A stretch of 64,000 nt of DNA, taken from the NCBI RefSeq assembly GCF_036417845.1, contig NC_089980.1, forward strand, positions 45,072,501 through 45,136,500, in the 5' to 3' direction. The notes beneath the pieces were generated by a model. The model was not told the origin of the DNA. It made no database searches and worked only from the letters and a program-made list of their open reading frames with translations. This document shows, piece after piece, positions 1 through 10,379 of the stretch (its first letter is position 1; the number at the start of each line of letters is the position of its first letter). Source of the DNA: Apteryx mantelli (lineage: Eukaryota > Chordata > Aves > Apterygiformes > Apterygidae). The translations under genes and the position numbers were made by a program.

Positions 1-1129
1 CCTCACATTTCTAAACAGGTAGAGGGTTAGAGGCCTTGTGCTGCAGAAGTAAGCAAGCCTGCACCACTTCTCCAATCCTTCCACCTTTTACCAGCTGCCT
101 CCTTGCACTGAGCAAGGGATGTGACCAAGTCCTCTCCCTTACCATGAGCATCAGGCATGCCCCTACTGCCTAAAGAAATGCCCATCTCCCCAGCTTCCTT
201 GTTCTGTCAGGCTGTTTCCTAATCAGTGTTGTTCCCTGCTGAGGAAGCAAAAACCAGCAGAGGGATAATAAATGACCCTATTATTTCCTTTGCTTCTCTT
301 GTATGCCCAGCCGTGGTCCAGAATCCTTCCACGTGCTGCCCCACTTCTCTTAAGAGGAAAACACCTCCAGCTGACCCTGATTCCTAGGAGGGTAGATTAA
401 CCTACCAGGAGCTCCTTGTAAGTGCAACTCTACTATTTCAGCCCCATGCTGGCTCATGTACCTCCATGCTGCACTGAAGTCTGCTGTAAGATCCAGCCAG
501 CTGTGGAAGAGAACATTGCACCCTTAACAATAACATTGCAGTTATTGTCTCCAGATCTGCCCCAGGTCGCGACTCCTGGACTGGCCACCCTTCTGTAGCT
601 CTCCCAGCTCCACCTTAGACTTCTGACTGGCACCAGCTTCTCTCAGAGGGGGTAGCAAAGGAGGTGCTCAGCCTCCAAGCTGCCCTCACCAAAAGCTGTT
701 GCCACAGTCAGCTGCTCATTATAACCCTGCTATTGAGTTGTGGCTGCACCGCACTGGCTCCCAAAGAGCAGCCAGCCACCACTTCTGGTTGTGCTCCTCG
801 GCCCTATTCTGCACCTCGCCTGCCCCTTTGCCAGCAGTCACGTTGGTAACAGCAACAAACATGGTGCCGCTCTTCGTTGCTATGCTTGCCAGGGGACACA
901 GCAGGAGATGCCCCAGGGCCTGCCTCATCCCGCACGCAGCACCGTCTCAGCTGCCCATGGCCGGGTGGCCAGGGAGGAGTAAAATGACCCCGAAAGCTGT
1001 ATTTTTTTTGTGGGTTATAAGTGAAAACGTCGCCAAAGCCGGTCTAGGGGCTGCTGCTTCTCAGAGCGAGACACACCCAGAGGGCACCACAGCCCTGGTG
1101 GTGTCAGCCCCCTTTGCCCAGGTTTCGCT
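1..1129. other. intergenic DNA upstream of LRRC73
   Basis: No convincing exon is visible. An AATAAA hexamer lies at 267-272 on the + strand. In human gene order the 3' end of YIPF3 lies upstream of LRRC73 on the same strand, so this could be its poly(A) signal, but I recognise no YIPF3 coding sequence here and the link is only positional inference. Open frames in the 700-1550 interval run into the CpG island and have the proline/arginine/alanine composition of GC-rich shadow frames. Confidence 0.4.
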
Positions 1130-1275
1130 CAGGGCCGGCAGCGAGGAGCTCTGCCGGGGGGCCTCTCTCAGGGATGGCTCTCCCCGCGGCCTCGGCTGGC
1201 GCCTTAGGCCGGGGGAGGCCGCGCTGCCCCGAGCGCCAAGATGTGGCCCCGGGGGCCTCGAGCGGCGCCGGGACC

Positions 1276-1287
1276 CAAGATGGCGCC
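1276..1287 (+). promoter_or_regulatory. YY1-like element in the LRRC73 promoter
   Basis: CAAGATGGCGCC matches the core AAGATGG of the YY1 motif and differs from the usual AAGATGGCGGC at one base near its end. Such sites often lie just downstream of transcription starts in CpG-island promoters. It sits about 540 bases upstream of the LRRC73 start codon, so the start site would be nearby if it is used. Confidence 0.35.
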
Positions 1288-1549
1288 GAGGCTCTGCCCG
1301 CCCCGCCCGGCGGGAGGAGCCGCGGCGACGGGAGGCGGCCCCGGCCCCGCAGGTGCGGGCGGGGCGGTGCTGGAGCTGCGGGCCGTGCGGCGCCGCGCCG
1401 CGCCAGGCGCCGCTCCTCCGCGGAGGTCAGACCCGCCGCCGCGCCGCGCTCCCCCGCGCGGGCTCCGGGCGGCGCCCATGGCTCCCCCGGGCGCCGCAGC
1501 CCGCGGCGGGACGGCCGCCAGCTGATCGCGGGCGGCCAGGCGGCGCCCG

Positions 1550-1711
1550 GTAAGGCTGCGCGGTGACGCCCCCGGGGCCGCGGGGGCCGGGCCGCCTCTG
1601 CCTGGCGGCGGCGGCGCCCGCCCCAGCCCCGGCCCCGGCCCCGGCCCCGGCCCCGGCTCCGGCTCCGGCCCCGGCCCCGGCCCCGGCCCCGGCCCCGGCC
1701 CCCACCCGCAG
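1550..1711 (+). other. LRRC73: possible 162-bp intron in the LRRC73 5' UTR
   Basis: A good donor (CCCG/GTAAGG, GT at 1550-1551) is followed by an acceptor (CACCCGCAG, AG at 1710-1711) whose upstream C-rich tract is formed largely by the GGCCCC hexamer repeat. If spliced, the 5' UTR would join just 5' of the ATG at 1818. This is inferred from splice consensus only; the interval could equally be unspliced UTR or promoter. Confidence 0.3.
1631..1702 (+). repeat. (GGCCCC)n hexanucleotide repeat
   Basis: Twelve consecutive hexamers: four GGCCCC, two GGCTCC interruptions, then six GGCCCC. The complementary strand is (GGGGCC)n, the same unit that expands at human C9orf72. It lies 116 bases upstream of the LRRC73 start codon, in the promoter/5' UTR CpG island and inside a candidate small 5' UTR intron. 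The - strand is strongly G-quadruplex-prone. Confidence 0.95.
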
Positions 1712-1817
1712 TGCACAGCGCGGCTGCCCCGCGATGCGCGGCGGGCGCTGAGGCGGCGCGCAGGGGCGCCGCGGCCGAGCCCGCCGCCGCCGCCGCCGCG
1801 CGCAGCCGGGGCGGAAG

Positions 1818-4800
1818 ATGCTGCCGGGGTCCATCCAGATCTCCGGGGAGACGCTGTCGAGCGCGGAGGTGCGCGACATCTGCGCGGGGCTGCGGGAGAA
1901 CTCGGTGCGGCTGCTGTCGCTGCGCGGCTGCCGCCTCTCCGAGCGCGACTTCGGGCACGTCTGCCGCGGCGTGGCCGAGTCCCACTCCCTGGCTCAGCTC
2001 AACCTCAACCTGGGCATCGTCTCCAACATCAGCCGCGTCAAGCAGCTCGCCGAGGCCCTGAAGACCAACCGCTCCGTGCAGTCGCTGTTGTGAGTCGCTG
2101 TGGGGCCGCCCCCCGGGGGGAAACGGCCTCGGCGAGGCAGGCGCTCGCCGCAGCCCGCGCCGGGCCGGGCCGGGCCGGGCCGGGCCGGGAGGGAGGGAGG
2201 GAGCTGCCCCGCACCGGCCGCCGGGGGCCCCGGCCCGGGCGGCCCGGTGCTGCGCGGGAGCCACCGCCGCCTCGCTGGGCCCCCGCGCCCCTGGCCGGCG
2301 GGAGGAAGGCTCTGGCGTAACCCTCCCTTTCACCGTGCAGCCTTCACGGGAGTCCGCTGACGGATGCTGGCTTGGCCCTCCTCAACCCCGCGCTCTCTAT
2401 CCATCCCTCGCTGGTGGCTCTGGATTTGGGAGACTGCATGCTGGGTGATGAAGGCATCAACCTCATCTGTGGCCTCCTGCCACCCGACGGGGCCAAGTCT
2501 GGTAAGCACCAGGGGCTGGGGGCTGTACGGGAACCACTGGAGGGTTTGGATGGAGCAGACCCCTCTGCACCCAGCAGCAAATCCTCTGCCAGAGGGGGGC
2601 AGGCTCTATAGTTTCTGTTTGGCCTGAGGAATTTTATTTTCCCCCCTTAAATAAAGCAGAAAAGCCCAGCAATATAGGAGCCGTTCCCTCGGAAATGCAT
2701 GGGCTTTCTGCCTGTGGTCTGTCCTGCTGGCACAGTTTGAAGCTCAGGGACCAATTGGTCGGTTCTGGTTCATGATGGGAGCGTTTGAATTTGGAGGAGG
2801 AGATGGCTTAGACTTCTAATGTGTTATTTTGCATTTGTGCATTGATAATGACTGTAGGTAAAGGTACTGTGTGCCCCCACCTCAGCATTTGGCTTCATTG
2901 TCAGTGTCTGGGAACTGCTCCTGACCATGGGTGTACTCTGAGTGTGCAACTGGGTGGTCATAGCCTGGGTGCCAAGGCCTAGATCTTTGCAGAGTATGAT
3001 CTTTAGTGGTCTGAGGCCACTGGGCTGATTAAAACAAGAGCTGACACTGACAGAGGTAAGGCTGTCCTCTGACATTCAAAGTGCTTCCACCTCCCAACAC
3101 CTTTTCCTCGGCATGCATGCAGTGACACCGATGCTGTTATCTCATCTGGTCACCCCTCATAGGTACAGGCTTCAGAACCTGTCCCTCCTACCCTCTCTCT
3201 AAGCTATCACCTCTTGCCACCTCCTGCTCCTAGTCAGTCACCTCACACGTTCCTTACTTGTTTCCACTGTATGTGCTATTTAGGGTAAGCAGGACTCAAG
3301 TTGGGAGAGCAGAGAAACCCTTACAGCCACAGGGTAAATGAAGGCAGCGCTCAGTGAAATAAGTGATGATGGCTGTCAATGCAAACAAAACCCTTAAACC
3401 AGTCGGAGTAAAGGAGACACGACTCAAAGCTGTTCTGGTTAGCTGAAATAGTTCCCCTCTGACAGCTTTGGTGACCCTTAGGCTGTGGTTTGGCTTCTCT
3501 CTTCTCCAGGCCTTAAAGAGCTAACGCTGAGCGCCAACCCGGGTGTCACAAGCAAGGGCTGGGGGCGCCTGGCCATTGCAGTGGCTCACAGCTCCCAACT
3601 CCGAGTGCTGAACCTGGACTACAATCCCCTGGGTAAGCGGTGGATCGGGGAAGAGGAGCAGGGGGGCTGCACTCCTGCCTTCATAGGGCTTGTGCAGTGT
3701 GCTTGGGCGGGAGGCCAAGGATGAGCTCTAGAAGAGCAGCAGATCTCCACTAGCGGGATGGGGCAGTTTCTTCCATAGGTCCCTTCCGGTCCCTGGCAGC
3801 AAGTTCCTTCCCTCAGGCCCTCTCAGCTGTAAGGAAGGCCAGCCTTGATGAGCTGTGTGTGTGTGGCATGGCCACGTGCCCTGCTGGGAGGTGTGCAGCC
3901 GCCTTTCACAGAGCATTGCATGGCTGCAGAAAGGAGGCTGCCTCCTGCCTGCCTTGCCTACTCCTCTGCCTCTGTCGTCATGTTTGACCCTCCACTTCTC
4001 CCCATTTCTGGAGCCCGATATTGGCTTGGCACATGAAATACGTCCCCGCGCTCCCCCCTTCATCTTCTCCAGGGAAGAGTGAGGAGGAGGAGGAGGAGAG
4101 CCTGGCACTGGTTGCCATAGAAACCAACTCTCCTTCTCCAGCTCTGCTGCAGGGTGGTGAGGAGGAGACCAGGCCATGTCTCTGCACCCTGCCCCCCAGG
4201 CACTGGCCCAGTGCTCCCCTCCTCACCTTGGCCTGGAAACAGAGCCTCTTTCCAGGCCCTGTCTGTCTGACCAGGTGCCTCCTCCCATGCAGTGGCCCCG
4301 GGGTGTTACCTGGCAGCAGCCTCGTTTTCCTCCTGAGATGGTGTGTCGCAGTCATACCGTATCCTAGCATTCCCCAGGGAGCCCCGGGGGAACGCACTGG
4401 AGTCTCTTCTCTTCGCCGGCATGGGTCTCCTGTGCAGCCAGTTCTGCTGCATCCACTGCAAAAGTCTCTCCCCTCTCTGGGGTGACAGTCCATCAGCTGG
4501 AGCACTGTCCTCTGCCAGGCTCTGACTTTTTCTTTCTCTTAGGCTATTCAGCTCCTTATTCTGCATCTAAGATCCCGTATGGGGGATGTTAAGGGCCCTC
4601 GTGTCCTTGAATAGGAAGGAGCTGAGAGTGAACAGAGTTCCTTGGAGAATAAAAACAATTTCCCTGTGGTCCTTCACGTTCCCCCTTGTTATCAGTGATT
4701 GTTTCCATAACCTGAAATGGTGCCCCCTTGCCTTGTCTTTTTTCTAAGTCAACAGCTTTTTTTCCCCAAGGTATCTGGGACTTGAAGGTTGTATGGCAGA

Positions 4801-7239
4801 AACTCCTAGAGAGTGTTTCCATCACAGCCCCAGCCCCCTGAGGGCATGTGATATTATATGAGTGAAGGCAGGCAATGCTGACAGCCCCAGTTTGCTTTTC
4901 CCACAGGAGACCAGGTAGCAGGGATGCTCGCTGTCGCTGTGGCCTCCAGTCGAACCCTTGAAGTTCTGGACTTAGAGGGAACGGGACTTACCAACCAGTC
5001 AGCCCAGGTAAGGAGAGCCTGGTACTCATACTGCATCACTAAAGCCTTTGGGCATAGGTCTTGGCCACCTGTAGAGGCCCTTGGACCTGTACCTGCCTCC
5101 TTTCCCCTCCCAGTGTCCAAATCTATCCTCCTCCCTCTCAGCATCCAGAGGAGCTGTTGCTTTCCCCTGGCCCATCACATTCAGCAACTGGAGGAGCTAG
5201 TAGGCCACAGCTCCTGACCTAGGGCTCTTACAGCCTCGCCTCAGATCAGCAGGGAGAAATTTGTAGTTTGGTTTTCTTGGAAGAAGTAAGGGGTTGGATT
5301 TATGATTGAGGATCAGACCTAAAGCTTTGAGGACAGATAGAGGCCAAGGCTTAGCAGCACAGGCTGTCCCTTCAGAGCCCCAGCTCCCAGTGGTAAGAGG
5401 GGACTCACCTGACACAGGGGATGTAGGACATGCTTCAGGAGGGCATGGGAGCAGCAGGGCCTCTCCTTAGATACAGCCAGGAAATGCTGGCTCAGCTCTT
5501 CCCAGAGAAAGATGGGAAGTCCTCAGGCTCTCAAAAAGCCTCACAAAGGGCAGTCAAAACCAAGGGAAGGCAGAGGAGAAAAGAGGAGGGCTGGAGCTGG
5601 CAGGAGAACAGAGCTTTGAAACCCTTCCTGTTCAGCCTAGCTGCTATTTGTGCTGCTCATCAGCCTGCTTTTCTCCCTTTCTGCCCAGACCTTGCTGGAC
5701 ATGGTAGAGAATTACCCCACAGCCCTGCGGACGCTCATCCTGGCAGAGAACAACATTAGTCCTGAGCTGCAGCAGCAGATCTCTGACCTGCTCTCAGAGG
5801 GCGAGGAAGAGGAGGAGACCGAGGCTCGTGAAGTCACAGCCAGGGAGAAGAACCCCTGGATCTGCCAGAACAGTGAGAGCTCTGGGGCCCCAGCGCTGTG
5901 GGGCTGGGGGCAGGGGCTGATGGGCAGTAACCTGGGTGCCTGGCGTGTTTCCTAGTGGTACTGGTCTCATGGTGGGGCTGGAAAATGGAGTCTGTCCCTT
6001 CCCCCTGTGAGCTGCAGTCCAGACCGCCTCCAGGCATGACCTTCACGTTAAATACTGTTGGGCTGAGCGGTGCTTGGAAAGGGATTTCCAAGGGGTCCTT
6101 GGAAATTGTCTCCAAGGACAATGCGGCTGCAGCAAAGAGTGGAAACAGTGCCTCAGAAGTGTTTTCGCTGATGCTGCAGGAATGAACATCTTTGTACAAA
6201 GTCTTAAAATCAAGGGTAGGAGCATTAAAGATCTCCCGGGCCTTTGCCAAGACATCCTAGCCAAAACTCATGTCGTTCCTCACTGTTTCCAGAATACCCC
6301 TGCAATCTGCATAGGATCAGCTATTCTTCTCTCTGTGGCCTAAACTTGCGAGGGGTTAGCCAGGTGCCACAGCCTGCCTATGCAGTGGCTTGTAACAGAA
6401 ACAAAGGTGCAGTATGGAGATACCAATAGGCTGTTCTGTATTTTTTGTATATGCAGTATTGTATATTGCCAAGGCTACATGGTGATCCTGCTGGTTTGGG
6501 TTTTTGTTTTTTTTTTTTAACCTACCATCCTTAATTGCCCTTCTTCGCTCCCAATTATAATATCAGACTAACAGAAAAGCACAACCGCTCCCAGGGCATC
6601 AAAACATCTGGATCCTTATTTATCAGAGCCCTGAAAATGCTGCACTGGCAGCTCTGGCAAAGTTTTGGATCCAGTTCCCCAAACTGATCCCCAAAACAGA
6701 TATCGCACATGGCAATTTTGAGTGTGTAGGTGTCTGGATCTGAAGCATGTGGGCATTAAAGACCTCCCTCCTCATATCCAGGGGAAAAAAACAAATTCAC
6801 TGCTGTTTAAAGTCTTCTGGATGGGAAACTGGTACCCTGCTGAGTGCCTTATTTGCTATGCATGCCCATCCTCCTTGCAGCTGATTCAGTTGGAGGGAGA
6901 GCTGCAGCATTTCTGGCCAGCGCTCTGTGCAGTCACAGAGCCGGAAAGCTGCCCTCACCTTCCTGACACCAGGCAAGGGTGGGCTACACAAACCCTCCAT
7001 TCATGCAGCATTGAAAGTGAGGATTTCCAGGCCTCTGGAGAGGGGGGGGGGGAGCCATTTGCCACCTGTGTGCCCTACTCCTGGGAAAGCTACATCACCA
7101 CCCTATGTGGGTTTGGTTTGTTTGCACCCTCTCCTGCAGCTCACAGTTTTCTCCCTTTCCCACCACAGATTCCAGCTCCCAGATGGTCTTGATGACATCG
7201 GGCCTTGGTGACAGCCTCTTAGCAGAAACAGAAATGTAG
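1818..7239 (+). CDS. LRRC73: LRRC73, leucine-rich repeat-containing protein 73 (6 coding exons)
   Basis: Coding exons are 1818-2089, 2341-2501, 3510-3632, 4907-5007, 5689-5872 and 7169-7239. All junctions are GT-AG and phases agree, giving 912 nt and 303 residues (human about 316). The protein starts MLPGSIQISGE and ends SGLGDSLLAETEM, both nearly identical to human LRRC73. The body consists of RNI-type leucine-rich repeats with motifs such as LAQLNLNLG, LVALDLGDCMLGDEGI, LKELTLSANPGVT, LRVLNLDYNPLG and LEVLDLEGTGLTN. A glutamate-rich stretch (EGEEEEE) follows in exon 5. There is no signal peptide or membrane segment. The family's molecular role is poorly defined; the repeat fold suggests a protein-binding scaffold. 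The ATG has a purine at -3 and lies at the end of the CpG island. The linker between the acidic tract and the C-terminal tail is shorter than in human. Downstream it converges with TJAP1. Confidence 0.95.
2090..2340 (+). repeat. GC-rich first coding intron of LRRC73 with a G4 motif
   Basis: This 251-bp intron holds about six tandem CGGGC pentamers (roughly 2160-2189), followed at once by GGGAGGGAGGGAGGG, which meets the consensus for a G-quadruplex on the coding strand and hence in the nascent RNA. It starts about 70 bases after the donor. No other feature is seen in the intron. Confidence 0.75.
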
Positions 7240-7720
7240 CTGGGCTACGCTGCCTGCTTCTGCCCTGAAGAGCACCACGCGGGTGGCCTGTGCTCGTGCC
7301 ACCCACGCCGAGGGAGCACATGTGCCCTCACGCACGTGTGCCCACATCCGCAAGCCCCTGGGCTCCCATGCTGCGGGTGGGCCTGCCCCGACAGTCTTCT
7401 TGCGCATCTCACATCCCAGTGATGCCTCCCTTGGCTCCGTGCACCGGAGCTTGGTAGCCCGGTCCAAGTGACTCTCCACACACATCTCTGTGTTGTCACA
7501 TGCCCTGTCAGCCGCTTGTGATTGTCCGGTCGCTGCATGTGTAGATCACGCTGCCCTGCCTCTTCCCCGCGCTTGGCTGTGCCCTCCTGGCCTGCAGGCT
7601 GTATTTATTCAGATGTGTATAACAGATGTTCTTCCTGGGGCTTGCGCTGCTGTCGTGAGGAGAGTTTTATAAAGGTCACAGATGTGGCACAGCTTGCAGT
7701 TGCAGGAGCCTTGCTAACCA

Positions 7721-7851
7721 CCCCCCCCCCACACACACACACACACAGGGCAGCAGCAGCAAGGGGCAGTGCAGGGACAGGGGACAGCTGTGCTGCCAGC
7801 AGCTGAATGAGCTGGCCTTGGGGGGGTTAGGAGTGTGTGTGTGTGGGGGGG
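7721..7851 (+). repeat. C10(AC)n ... (GT)6G7 inverted low-complexity pair
   Basis: A run of ten C followed by an AC dinucleotide repeat (7721-7747) is mirrored about 85 bases later by a GT repeat followed by seven G (7833-7851). The two blocks are complementary, so a transcript of the + strand could fold them into a G:C/A:U/G:U hairpin within the LRRC73 3' region. Confidence 0.8.
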
Positions 7852-8445
7852 AAACATGCATGAACTCTTGCGCAGCTGGGGGGGGGAGTTAGGGGGACCA
7901 CGGAAGGTGCCGTGTGGGGCCAGACCCCGTCGCCAGGGGGCAGTGCCGGGCCGGGATCCCCCGGGGCCCTCGCCCTCACCCCCCCCTTGCTGTGCCACCC
8001 CACAGCCCCCTGCCTCCGCTCTGCGAGGCTGCTCAGCGTGGAGGTTTCTCCCTCCTCCCGCGCTGAGATATTACTGAGCTGCGTTTTTGGCTCCTGTGAG
8101 GCAGATGCCCTAACGCGTAGGGGCAGCGTGCACACCAGCGGTGTGCAAACGCGCTGTCCCCCTGGGCCCCACAGCACCCCCTGCGTGGCCGCGATGGAGG
8201 ATGGGGAAGGCAGCCGCTGTCACGCCGGGTGCCAGCAGTGCCCTGCTGCAGAGAGATGCCTGCCACAGCAGTGGGGCTTGCTCCAGGGTCCCCACGCAGG
8301 CCCATGGGCCCTGCAGTCACTCTCCCACTGCCGAAGCTGCAGCCAGGACGTGTCCGTTCCCTGAGGCCCAGCTGCCCTGTGCTGAGCATGGGCCCACTGC
8401 AGAGCACCGCATTGCTCTCCAAGTCCCTAAAAGGGCTGTGTGTTT

Positions 8446-8463
8446 GGGGGGGGGGGGGGGGGG
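8446..8463 (+). repeat. poly-G run of 18
   Basis: An uninterrupted run of 18 G residues in the 3' flank of LRRC73. Runs of this length are unstable and prone to sequencing error, so the exact length should not be trusted. Confidence 0.9.
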
Positions 8464-9158
8464 AGCGCCACTCAGGCATGCCCATCTCTACTAAATATGG
8501 CAAAATACCTTCAGCTTGGCAGATATGAGCTCCTGCAGGAGCATATGCTGGGCAGCTGGATTCCCTCACGTGAAGCAAGCCTTGTCAGACAGCATAGGAA
8601 GGCACTTCATCCTTAATGAGCAAAATGAGGAAGCCAGACGCTCTTGCCCTCATTAACAGTGCAGAGCTCTTCTCCTAAAGCACAAGTGAAGAGAACCTGG
8701 ATTCAAGCACTACCTGTGCTCAGAGAGAGCCCAGCATAGGCTCTTCCCAGCTGGAAGAGGCCTAAATTCCTCCACCAGGGTAAAGGATAACAGGACTCTT
8801 CCAGCTCGCCTTTGGGCAAACAAGGCCTGGCCAGCTGCCCTCGTGTCTGCTCCGTGCAGGGAGTAGGGGCTTCCTTCAGGGGCGATGCTGGCAGCTTCTC
8901 TGTCACCCCTGCTTGGCCCAGGAATGAGGCCTCCCTTCTGCCACAGGATGGAGGGATAGGCTGGAGCCCATCTGTGGGGTGCCTGGCACCAGCTGTGCAC
9001 CCTGGCATGCAGGCTTCAGCCAGCAGCAGGTTTCAGAGGCTCAGCCAAGTGCCCCTTGCACCTTGCTGGAGCCAGACAAGGGAGAAGATTGTGTTTCAAG
9101 ACTGGAATTAGGCTGGAGGATTAAACTGTGGCAGCAGCTGCCACTGGAGGAGGCACAG

Positions 9159-9164
9159 AATAAA
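9159..9164 (+). terminator. LRRC73: candidate poly(A) signal for LRRC73
   Basis: AATAAA on the + strand, the first canonical hexamer after the LRRC73 stop codon. The downstream DNA is not strongly GT-rich, which weakens the call. Confidence 0.35.
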
Positions 9165-10379
9165 ATCATTAATTATGGGGACAAAGGAACAGGAAACACT
9201 TCCCTGCCTCTTTCCAGACACCTACACCAGAAGGTGCCATGGGCATCCCCCCACTTCCATAAGGATGGGGCTTGGGAAAAAGAGAGCAGAGTGCTGCAGG
9301 CACCTGCACAGGCAGCACCACCTGGGGAGAAGGAGGAAAACTCATCACAGCCCTCCTACCTCTGCAGTGCAGTTCAACAGGTAACAAAAAGTCTTTCCAG
9401 TTTCTGTATCAGCATCCTATAGGAACTCTCTCTCACTCAGGTTAGGAGGGCTTCCTATCAACCCCATTTCCTCCCGGCCCCCCAAAAAGAGAAAACCTAA
9501 AGGACTGGCACCTGAGCTATAAAATTTTTAGAAACTCAAGAGAAAGGGTTGTGTAACCTTCCTCCTGTGCCCACATAACTCGCTTTTGGAAATAAGTACT
9601 GATACTCACATAACTTCAAGATCTAGGGCTTCAAGAAAAGTAGCAAATATTAAAAGAATTAGCCACACTTCATCCTACTCTGGAGGCAGGAAATCAGCAT
9701 GTGGAGGTCTTTGCCAAGACACAAGTCAGACAGATGGACAGCCAGTAAAACACTTGAAATAGGGCAGGCAGAATTTTCTGGCATAACGCTGAGCCTGTTT
9801 ATAGCATAACAGGGCTCACTGCAAAGAGGTTTTGACAGCATAAGACTGTCTCTTACAGCACAGTCTTTAAATAATGTGAAAATTGCCCACGTTATTTCAT
9901 CAGGCAACTTTGTGAAACATAGAAAAAGAGCTAATTTTTTTTTTCTAAGTCAAAAGTGATAGAAGTACTGCTAGAAGTGAGGGATTTTGATTTGCAGGCT
10001 TAGCCTGATCTGTGAGCTGTCCGGATGCATTCAGAGCCAGAAGGTGCTATCGGAGTGTGTGCTTGGATATGATTACAGAAGTAAAACACTGCTCATCCCC
10101 ACATGACTCCTTACCCAGGATTGTGCCTCCTTCCTCCCAGACCAGACTTGATTTGCACAATCACCTTCAACAGACTAATGCCAAAGTGGGACAGACACTA
10201 ACCAGTAAATTTGTAACTGCCTGGAAAAGTCTCAGGCTCGCTTTCCCTGGGAAAGCTGGTCGGTGGCACACACAGTTCAGCAGACTTGGGAGAGAGCACC
10301 ACAAAAGGCTCTGCCTCCTCACACGCTCAGGATTTGTCTGGTCCAGACTCCTACCCAGTTGAGAAAGCACTACAGCCAT

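Larger units (their letters stand above)
1130..2335 (+). promoter_or_regulatory. LRRC73: CpG-island promoter of LRRC73
   Basis: The sequence changes abruptly to very GC-rich, CpG-dense DNA that spans the LRRC73 5' UTR, coding exon 1 and the start of intron 1. There is no TATA box in an obvious position, which fits a CpG-island promoter. An element related to the YY1 site (CAAGATGGCGCC) lies at 1276-1287. The transcription start is not resolved by sequence alone. Confidence 0.75.
7240..9180 (+). other. LRRC73: 3' UTR / 3' flank of LRRC73
   Basis: After the TAG at 7237-7239 there is no further convincing exon. The first canonical poly(A) hexamer on the + strand is AATAAA at 9159-9164, so the 3' UTR could extend about 1.9 kb. 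Earlier non-canonical sites cannot be excluded. The interval contains several low-complexity tracts (C-run plus AC repeat, GT repeat plus G-run, and an 18-base G-run). Confidence 0.4.

Noticed and set aside
699-2333. Long open frames on both strands (up to 409 codons on the - strand at 2333-1104)
   Set aside because: They lie in a CpG island, are dominated by Pro, Arg, Gly and Ala, and overlap the proven LRRC73 exon 1 in other frames. GC-rich DNA has few stops, so such frames are expected by chance.
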